NCBI RefSeq assembly: GCF_004379255.2
Contig: NC_056037.1
Coordinates: 11,666,902 to 11,730,901 of the forward strand
DNA: 64,000 nucleotides
DNA from: Salvia splendens
Taxonomy: Eukaryota > Streptophyta > Magnoliopsida > Lamiales > Lamiaceae
Direction: 5' to 3'
The translations under genes were made by a program, and so were the position numbers. Below the pieces are notes generated by a model, which had not been told where the DNA came from, made no database searches, and was given only the letters and a program-made list of their open reading frames with translations. Positions 56,601 to 64,000 of the stretch are shown in pieces (within the stretch, counting starts at the first letter, position 1; every line of letters begins with the position of its first letter).

Positions 56601-58789
56601 TTGCTGCTTACTTTGTCTCTCTTTTCCCAAGATTTCTCTGTGTCATCTGTCATGCTATGTATGCCTCTGAAATTCTAAATCATTCTTTCACCTTTTTATT
56701 TAACATACTGTTTCTTGCCACATCTATTTTACTCAAACTATTTTCGGGTTTGATCTCATGTGTATAAACCGAAATAATAATACGTTGGACAGCTTGAATT
56801 CGTTATTTTGTATAAATCTTTTATCCATAGCATGCATAATTTCTGAGCATCGGTTGAGCCTAGAATCTACAGAGCTTCAGAGCATGGTATAACTGCTGCG
56901 TTTTCTATCTGTTGCTGGGAAAATAGTTTTTATTTATATAGTGGGTGTTGTTGTTAGATGTTTTAATTGCTGTACAATTCTGCAGCACACTATATTATTC
57001 TAGAAATGTACTAGATCGGATGACTATTAAAATATTTAACATTCTTGTTGACTATATTGGATTACTATTTAGATCTGAGGCAACCTTCCTCTAATTTTGC
57101 TATGCAGGTATAGAGGACCTTTTTTGATGGATGCAATAGATTCTCTGCAACTTCCTGCAAGAGATTACTCCAAACCACTACAAATTCCTATATGTGATGT
57201 TAAGTCACAATCCCAAAGTCAGGTGTCTGCATGCGGGAAACTGGAAACTGGAGCTATTAGACCAGGACTTAAGGTAGAGTGTTTTGTTTTTCTTTACATT
57301 TTGATGAAATTAAATCTTTTGTTTAGGGTGAGATATGATCCATTCAGAATTATGCCAACATTCTTCTTGAGTAACTTTATACTTCTCAATCCAGTGACAT
57401 TTTGCACCGTATTAGGAGTGATCTTGTAATTTGAAAATTACCTGTCTCGGTTAACGTTAGACTGGAATAGGATAGGTTTCATTGTAATGGCACTTGTAAC
57501 TCCATGTCATGATTGGTAATATTAGAGATTGTTCATAGTAGAATCAAGGCAGTAAGAAACTTCAAAATGAAGTAGTTTAAGGTTTATGACTCTAGGATTT
57601 TGATCTCTATGTCTGCTTTTAAGATATATAAAGTAAAAGTTCCACCTATCCTGCTCCTAGGATGTTTTATTGAAGTGCTTAGAATATGTTATTAGGACCA
57701 TACTTCCACTCTGCACTGGTTTAACCTCTGACCATTATAGTTGATTTGTAGGTTGATGTTTTTTTTTAAATAGAATATATATGATGAGATTGTTGATGGC
57801 TTCCTTCATTAAGGGCACTGGAACCATGCAGCTTTTTCAGTATTTTTCTTCTTTGCCGTATATGTAAGCTGTAAATTAGCACTGCCCTCGTTTCTGCTTT
57901 GCTTTGTGGCTTTTTATGTTTGCTATTTTTATTCTCTGTTCATTTTTTGTTCAGATGATATATCAAGTAATGGGGGAATATATGTGTTGTCAGTTCTTAG
58001 TATTTTGTTCCCTGCAATGAAAAGGAAACTTCTGTACTTGCATTTGTTTTTAGATACTTTGGTGAATGCGGATTTGCAATTTCCAATAATATATTTTGCC
58101 TACAGGTATTGGTTATGCCTTCAAAAGAAATAACTACAGTTCGCTCATTGGAACGTGACTCTCAGCCATGTAGTATTGCAAGAGCTGGTGACAACGTAAC
58201 AGTGAATTTGCAAGGTATTGAGGGAAATCGTGTAACAGCTGGAAGTGTGATATGTCACCCCGACTACCCAGTTCAAGTTGCCTGCCAGTTGGAAATGAAG
58301 ATTCTGGTCCTTGAAATTTCAACTCCGATCGTTATTGGTTCTCAGGTTAACATCAACAAACACTAAAAGATAGTATAATTTTGTAGTTTATATAGTTAAA
58401 GGAGTTGACGTCCACATCCTCCACAATGTTTTTCAGTTGGAGTTTCACATACACCACGCGAAAGAGGCTGCAAAAATTGTGAAGATATTGTCTCTGCTTG
58501 ATCCAAAGGCGGGAAAAGTAACAAAGAAGTCCCCAAGATGCTTGTTGTCCAAGCAGAATGCCATGGTTGAGGTTGGTGCAAAATTTTCTTTCTGTGACTT
58601 TGTGTCTCGTTTTGTTGTGAAGGGTGTGTTTTGATGTTTTGTTCCTCGCCGTGGCAGGTGGCTTTGCAAGGTCCGGTATGTGTAGAGGAGTACAGCAGCT
58701 GCAGAGCTCTGGGAAGAGTATTCCTTAGAGCTTCAGGAAGGACTATTGGTCTTGGTGTTGTGACTCAAATCATTAAGACAGAAAACTAG
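53620..58789 (+). CDS. HBS1: HBS1/SKI7: eRF3-like translational GTPase with an alternative cassette exon
   Basis: Partner of Pelota in rescue of stalled ribosomes; the SKI7 isoform links the Ski complex and exosome. Exons: 53620-53722, 54464-54628, [54947-55165 cassette], 55335-55412, 55533-55837, 55918-56028, 56102-56586, 57108-57273, 58106-58345, 58437-58571, 58658-58789. Skipping the cassette gives 639 aa, including it 712 aa; both keep frame. Exon 1 encodes MPRKVNYGVD and an Asp/Tyr-rich acidic stretch. Exon 2 encodes a RanBP2-type zinc finger (W-CPIC...CDIC). The cassette encodes GVSVMAKSLFASLPQH and a Phe-rich segment, then APFKFNVPSPDDLVS follows. GTP-binding motifs are GHVDSGKST (G1), RGITMT (G2), DSPGH (G3), NKMD (G4), then EF-Tu domains 2 and 3. 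Intron 1 appears to use a GC donor. Confidence 0.93.
54947..55165 (+). other. In-frame cassette exon of HBS1/SKI7
   Basis: 219 nt (73 codons), flanked by ATGCAG and AG|GTTCGG, in the same phase (1) as both neighbours. It encodes the MAKSLFASLP motif that is conserved in the plant SKI7-type isoform. A second GT about 34 nt further on would put a stop soon after the join, so the 55165 donor is favoured. Confidence 0.75.
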
Positions 58790-59464
58790 CTTATGGAGCA
58801 GTAGTATTTTGTGAGGAGTGTTGTGTTAGCTCACCTCTTTTAAGCATTGGTGGGAAATTTTTGCACTCGGTTTCATTTTATAGAATCTTGCATAAGTTAT
58901 TTATTGTGAAATGAAATGAAATGAAAGCGTTTTTGTATGTTTCAACATTCACCAAAACTGTAGTGAAATGAAAGAGTTTTTGTTTCTTAAATGCTGTTTC
59001 AACATTCACAAAAAACCTTGACTTCAGATACATGTATAATTGAAAATGTTGAATTCTGTGGCACAATACATGATTAATTATTGTGTGGCATTCCACATCC
59101 CCTAAACATAGCATCAGCTGTATTTTAGTTGCAGGTAACATGAGATGTTTGTATTTCCTAATCAAATTCTTGTGGATTTATCATATTTCACAATGGAGAC
59201 AGTACCAACATTGCAGACTTTGCTTCGGCCCGGAAACCCAACGATTGGGAGGATGAACCACTTAACAGCCATCATAGCTAAAACCCCAACACCAAATTCT
59301 ACCTTTTCTATTCCTATGCTTCTTTCTTTGATAAAAAACAATCCACCAGAATCAAAAGTTGCAAAATCTTCCCTTTTCATAATAAAAAATGTCTATTACA
59401 CAAGGCTAGTTAAGTTTTTCACAGTTACATTTCAAAAAAAAACAAGGATAATGATGTCACTACA
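58790..59464. other. Convergent intergenic region between HBS1/SKI7 and CCDC12
   Basis: 675 bp holding the two facing 3' UTRs; ATGAAATGAAATGAAAG repeats occur near 58912-58928. No further gene seen. Confidence 0.45.
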
Positions 59465-61550
59465 TCAATCTTCTCCACCATTTTCTGTGGCTTCTGACCT
59501 CCTGTTTGCTTCCTCCCGTTCTGCACAAGCCACAATCAATAATGAGTATAAACATGCATTTGACAAGTGATACGATGATTATCATCTTCATGTTTTATTT
59601 TTCACAACAACGGTTGTGTTGACAGATGTACTAAAGGAGAGTGGCTGGGGTTCAACCAAAGTCTGTTGTGTTGCCAAAGGCACAACAAATGCTCAGCAAT
59701 GATAGTCAAGGTTTTAAATGTGTTTTATGCCCGGATGCATTTCCCTGGCTCCACAAGGCAGTGCTGTACACCAAGTAAATAATAAAAACACATGGAAATT
59801 ATATCTAATGTAATCCTAGAAAACTATTTTTTACTGATTTACAGTCTCCTAAGTCTAAGATACAGACGGAGCCTTATTGCCCTAAAGCCAACGGTGACAA
59901 AACTAGCCATGTTTTCGGCTGGAATTAATCATATCCAATTATCAGACCACTCAGACACTGTTTAGATATGATTATAAACCAAACATTAGAAGTTTCCCCT
60001 ACCAAAGACATAGCCATATGTTAGGCTAAACAACTCAAGTGTTCCAAGCATGCTTCATTAACTTAAGTATGTGCAGTAAGAGACTCAAAACCATGCTTTA
60101 CCAAAGGTTAGCCATAGCCAATATGCAAAATTATCCCAAATAAATCTGCTAGTCAGCATTATCTATCATGATAAAGTTGCATAGAGGCGATCTAGACTGC
60201 CTTTCAGCAGTTCAACCATATATAAAAATCTTACACACAAGAACTAATTTGGATTATTATAGTGTACACATGAGGCAGCTACACCAGAGAGGTCCTTTAA
60301 CATAATCTAAGCTACTAAATACAAACTCTGTGCTAGACGAGTTAAATAATTTCCTCAAATCCTCCAAAACCCAACACCTAAAAAATTACTGCAGTTTTCA
60401 AGTCACAGTATCTCCTTAACTTAATTTCTTTTCCCTTTCCCTTTAGGAATAAATCATCATCCTCAAAAGTAAATCTAAGTCTATCGATTCTGAAGCAATC
60501 AAAACACAAGCTCTGTCTGGGCACAGTTTCGTAACTTTTCTCAATCATCCGATACCTAATCCTTTCATCAAGCTTAAATAACAGCATTTTCTACAGCTAA
60601 AAAAATTTAAATCACAAATCACAACACAAACAATACTAGTTTTATTAGTGAAGAAGCTAGTCGAGAAGTAAAAGAGACTTGTTACGAGAACTACGTAAAT
60701 CCAAATGCACTTGGGACATGAGACATGAAAATGTTAACAAGAACAAGAGAAACCATCTCAAATAACCAGTAAATTGGACAACCAAGGTGAAATGTAGAGG
60801 AAAAAGATAGCATACCCATGAGTATTAACATAGCCTTCTGAGTGCGCCTTTCGAGCTTGTCAAGCCGCTTCTGCACATCCCTTCTCAAATCCCAATTTGG
60901 TTTCTTTGGTGCTATGTTGAGGAAAGGATCCTATTTTATTTAAATCACAACAGTTAATATCAAAGGATGGTATATTTGAGAGGGAGTAAAATAGGAGATG
61001 GTGAGGAAATGTGATAAACTCCATGAAGTACCTCTTTATTTTCCTCGGGTGGAGGAGCTTCCAGTACAGGGTCTACGAATTTAGGCAACACGGGCGGGGC
61101 AAGTTTACCTTCTTGCAATTGCTTGTCGTGAGGAAGGTAATTCCGAAATTTCATATTAACATTGCTAGGAGAAACAGAGATGAGCAGTCAGGAACATAGT
61201 CCAAACAAATTTTAGCAAAATACTAGTAGAAAATAGCAATGAATGGCTCCTAAGGAAAAGTATATGAAATAAAATAAAGAGATTAACGAAATAAATCTAA
61301 ATGAAAAAATATATGGCCATTGCGCTATTCGTCCTTCAAGGGAGGTGCACAAACCCTAATCATAAACTGTGAGCAGCAGAATTGAAGATTAGAAGGAATC
61401 TTACTCATTTTCTTCCGCCTCGGGTTGATTCTCAGAAGCAGCATCGTCGTCGGGAGTGTTGAGGAGTTCCTGAGCAGCCCTAAGGGCTCTCAGCCTCTCT
61501 CTGCGAGCCGCCGCCGCAGCATCGAGCGATTCATCGTCTCCACCGCCCAT
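59465..61550 (-). CDS. Pre-mRNA-splicing factor CCDC12 / Cwf18 homologue
   Basis: Four exons on the minus strand: 61550-61405, 61164-61032, 60930-60816 and 59520-59465; the phases agree and give 149 aa. Exon 1 starts MGGGDDESLDAAAAARRERL and holds a coiled coil ending in an acidic stretch. Exon 2 has the family hallmark MKFRNYLPHDKQLQEGKL and PPVLPKFVDP. Exon 3 has NIAPKKPNWDLRRDVQKRLD and the LERRTQKAM helix. Exon 4 is a short charged tail ending in GGED. CCDC12/Cwf18 is a small component of the activated spliceosome associated with the NineTeen-related complex. The last intron is about 1.3 kb. Convergent with HBS1/SKI7. Confidence 0.9.
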
Positions 61551-62395
61551 TTTCACCGATCAAGTAGTATGATATTAGGATTTAGGGGGGAAATTATGTA
61601 CGCTTTCACTCAAAAACTTGGATTTATCAACTTTCAATACCTCAACCCTAAATACTCCCAACTTTATTTTACTCCTTTTATTTAATAGTATGATTTCTTA
61701 CGTGACAAATTTATAATTTCTCTTTTCTTTTCTTTTTTTTTGTAAGTGCAAAATTAATTCACGGAAAATTAAATTCTAACATTTGCACCTTTGAAAACAT
61801 TATTTTTCTCATTATGAACTATCTTTAAATATATAAATAATTACATCTAAGATACTTTTATACTTTAATAACATTATTTTTTTCCCACTTTTTTTGTAGC
61901 GCACCAATTTTCATATACAGTATCTCTTGTTTCATATTTGGGGTGATTATACTTATTATATAGGGATGAGCAGAAAATCTGAAAACTAAATATCCGAACA
62001 GATCAAAACCAACATTTTGGCCCTTGATTTGATTTGAAGATATGATGTATATCATTTAGGTTATATCATTTCGAGTAGAACAAATAAAGTTTAATTATTT
62101 GACCAATTTTTATTAGTTAACTAAATAATTAAACTTTATTTGTTCGACTCTAAAAAATAAGGATTGAAATTCTTCATTTCCTATTACGCTAATGAGCATT
62201 CATGTTAAGTACACAGACACAGTAATGACTAATGACAATATTACTTGCCAAATAAATAAGATACCAATTGTCATACAAGGTGAGGATCAAAGCAAGACTA
62301 GCACACTTAATGAACCATGTCAACTACTACTTCTTATAATCAAGCTGTATAGGATAATATATAGGATGTACAACATCTACACATAACAATAGTTT
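61551..62395. other. Intergenic between CCDC12 and the MUSTANG-like gene
   Basis: AT-rich. Contains the palindrome at 62073-62150 and otherwise nothing I can support. It holds the CCDC12 promoter side and the 3' flank of the MUSTANG-like gene. Confidence 0.45.
62073..62150. repeat. Palindrome with ~30-bp arms
   Basis: GAGTAGAACAAATAAAGTTT and AATTATTT are followed, after a loop of about 15 bp, by the complementary AAATAATTAAACTTTATTTG and TTCGACTC. The arms pair with one mismatch. Possibly a tiny foldback MITE. Confidence 0.85.
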
Positions 62396-64000
62396 CTATA
62401 AAGTGGCCTTACATGAAGCCTTGTTGTGTCCAGGTTCTTTACATTTAGAACAAGTCACTGTTCTCCTATCCGAATCATCCATTTTACTCCGCTCCTTTAA
62501 TTGATTTGGAGAGCAGGGAACCGGAGGAAGAACCTTCTCATCGCCATCTTCTTCTGCTGTAGGCGAACCCCTAATCCCAGGAATAGGATTTATGGACTTG
62601 GAATATATTGAGCGGTAACTATCCGAGGTGAAGTATTGTGAACAGAAGTCGTAGACGCACTTCCCCGAGCAGCTGAAAGCAGCAATAGCATGCCGACAGG
62701 GTAGGCCACTGGCTTTCCATTCTAGGCAAGTGCAGTCCCAGTTCTGAATATCGACAACATGTGTAGAATCATCATGAACTTCAAATAGAACATCTGAGGA
62801 GATGAACACTCTAAGACACTGTGCATCAAGAGCTGCTTCTTGTATCCTTTCTTCTTTTGATGGAGTCAGTCTTGTGGCCCATGTGCTCGACTCCATTTGT
62901 CGGCTATCTATTAGTTGGCTTATCATGTATACAAGTGCTTCTATCTTCTGCATTATAGTTGATTCTCTAATTTCTTCCATCAGCTTGCCATAGGGTTCTG
63001 CTACATTCTGTACAATATAGTTATATCGCTCACCTTTACAACTCAAACACGTCCAATGTTCTGGCTCAATATGCATTACCCAATCGTAAGCAATTGAAGA
63101 TATCTGCCTGATTTCTTCTGTGATTCTTTTGAAACCACCTGGTCGAACAGCATGTGCAGCAGCCAAAAGTTTTCCAGGTAAAACACCCCTTCCTTCTCCT
63201 TGGAATGGACCCTTCAAGTTTCTCTTGAAACTTTCCAAAAGGTGATGAATGGAATAGCCATGGTAAGCATTTTCAAATACCTCATGCACAGACTTTTCTA
63301 GGCCCTTCTCCCTATCTGAGACAAAGGTCAAGGGTAAAGAAGTTGATATGGCAGATTTTAGCTGCTCAAGAAACCAATGCCAATTGTCATCATTTTCACT
63401 ATCAACTATGCTAAATGCAACTGGAAAGAATCCATCATCTGCATCCACTGCAGTAGCTGTTAACAAGCTCTCTTGGAATTTTGATCTTAGAGAAGTAGCA
63501 TTGAGGAAAAGAATGGGACGGCAAACATTCTGGAAGCTTTCTACACAGGAAAGAAATGACACAAAAAGGCGCTGGAGTATTTTCTCTTCATTAGTCTCCA
63601 GCTTGACAAAACTACCAGCATTTGTCTCAACTACCTTTTTGCAGAACCAAGGCAAGCGATTGTATGATTCTTTATATGAACCCTGAAGTTGCTCCCGGGC
63701 ACCCTCTATCCCACGCCTTACTTGTGTATACTTCAACTGAATCCCCAAGTCTCGAGAAATGCTTTTAGCAATTTCTCGGGGTTTGTGATGCGGAGAATCT
63801 CGCAATTTGTCCTTAATAGCACTTACCAGCAACCTCTTTGCTGGAAGGGCATTCTTCCAAGATTCTCCCCCACAAGTATGTGATTTATTGAACTTCTTAA
63901 TTCTAAATGACTGAGAAGCAGGAACCCAAGATGCAAGGATACTCCATGAACAGCCTTCCTCAACACATTTGCCACTAGCACGATTTGAGTCATTTTTCTT
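62396..64000 (-). CDS. MUSTANG-like domesticated Mutator transposase (5' part outside the window)
   Basis: Open frame from the right edge (64000) to the stop at 62396, with no intron seen; the N-terminus lies beyond the window. Order of features: the MuDR-type N-terminal domain with a Cys/His pattern (GKCVEEGCSW ... SHTCGG), the conserved KRLLVSAIKDKLRDSPHHKP region, a MULE transposase core (ATAVDADDGFFPVAFSIVD, WHWFLEQLKSAI, TFVSDREKGL), a SWIM zinc finger (CTCLEWKASGLPCRHAI) and a CCHC knuckle (CSKCKEPGHNKASC). The block that carries the first catalytic Asp in related proteins reads FLNATSLRSKF here, with Asn in that place. Context fits a host gene: no terminal repeats, no stop, normal codon use. 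MUSTANG genes in Arabidopsis affect growth and flowering; the role here is unknown. Confidence 0.85.
   Translation of the reverse strand, partial: KKNDSNRASGKCVEEGCSWSILASWVPASQSFRIKKFNKSHTCGGESWKNALPAKRLLVSAIKDKLRDSPHHKPREIAKSISRDLGIQLKYTQVRRGIEGAREQLQGSYKESYNRLPWFCKKVVETNAGSFVKLETNEEKILQRLFVSFLSCVESFQNVCRPILFLNATSLRSKFQESLLTATAVDADDGFFPVAFSIVDSENDDNWHWFLEQLKSAISTSLPLTFVSDREKGLEKSVHEVFENAYHGYSIHHLLESFKRNLKGPFQGEGRGVLPGKLLAAAHAVRPGGFKRITEEIRQISSIAYDWVMHIEPEHWTCLSCKGERYNYIVQNVAEPYGKLMEEIRESTIMQKIEALVYMISQLIDSRQMESSTWATRLTPSKEERIQEAALDAQCLRVFISSDVLFEVHDDSTHVVDIQNWDCTCLEWKASGLPCRHAIAAFSCSGKCVYDFCSQYFTSDSYRSIYSKSINPIPGIRGSPTAEEDGDEKVLPPVPCSPNQLKERSKMDDSDRRTVTCSKCKEPGHNKASCKATL

Noticed and set aside
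1..64000. tRNA and rRNA genes
   Set aside because: I saw no convincing tRNA cloverleaf or rRNA sequence by eye; the TGGTATCAGAGC at 12610-12599 is a retrotransposon primer-binding site, not a tRNA. A covariance-model scan would be decisive.

Overview
This is a window of plant nuclear DNA from a core eudicot. The evidence is plant-type spliced genes (STT3B, the plastid protein LIL3, HBS1/SKI7, a MUSTANG transposase-derived gene), AT-rich intergenic DNA and many small DNA transposons with plant-type ends. An asterid such as a member of the Lamiales is my guess, but nothing in the sequence is decisive. All exon joins below were made by eye from GT-AG (once GC-AG) sites and checked for reading frame.

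Host genes, left to right: a DUF4408/DUF761 protein (3726-4532, -); a BolA-family protein (17243-17554, -); a RING-H2 E3 ligase (25560-26639, +); the oligosaccharyltransferase catalytic subunit STT3B in 7 coding exons (28959-33885, -); the light-harvesting-like protein LIL3 in 3 exons (43358-44749, +); the ribosome-rescue GTPase HBS1 with a SKI7-type cassette exon (53620-58789, +); the spliceosome protein CCDC12/Cwf18 in 4 exons (59465-61550, -); and a MUSTANG-like domesticated Mutator transposase that runs off the right edge (62396-64000, -). A truncated pseudogene of the rRNA methyltransferase RID2/Bud23 lies at 37905-39769 (-).

Most of the rest is transposons, often nested. 8074-12842 is a recent Ty1/copia element with 232-bp LTRs that differ at about two positions. 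14187-15378 is a Mutator-like element carrying a CYP94 cytochrome P450 fragment. 17995-21743 is an old Stowaway-type element that received three Harbinger insertions. 22180-24233 holds Ty3/gypsy integrase debris, a small Harbinger-type element and a 490-bp tandem duplication. 34149-35599 is a deleted Harbinger transposase copy. 35725-37672 is a hAT-type element with an 8-bp target duplication that carries receptor-kinase fragments. 39849-43143 holds two damaged, partly chimeric Harbinger copies. 44846-48702 is a three-level nest: a Mutator-like element with GT61 glycosyltransferase fragments contains a Mutator-type MITE, which contains a Harbinger element with an almost intact transposase; all three target duplications are readable.

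Two themes stand out. First, three unrelated TIR elements in 64 kb carry pieces of host genes (CYP94, a receptor kinase, GT61). Second, the Harbinger elements here are split: some carry only the Myb-like ORF and others only the DDE transposase, yet ends of the two kinds are closely similar, which suggests mobilisation in trans. LIL3 sits in a gap of about 1.7 kb between transposons on both sides.
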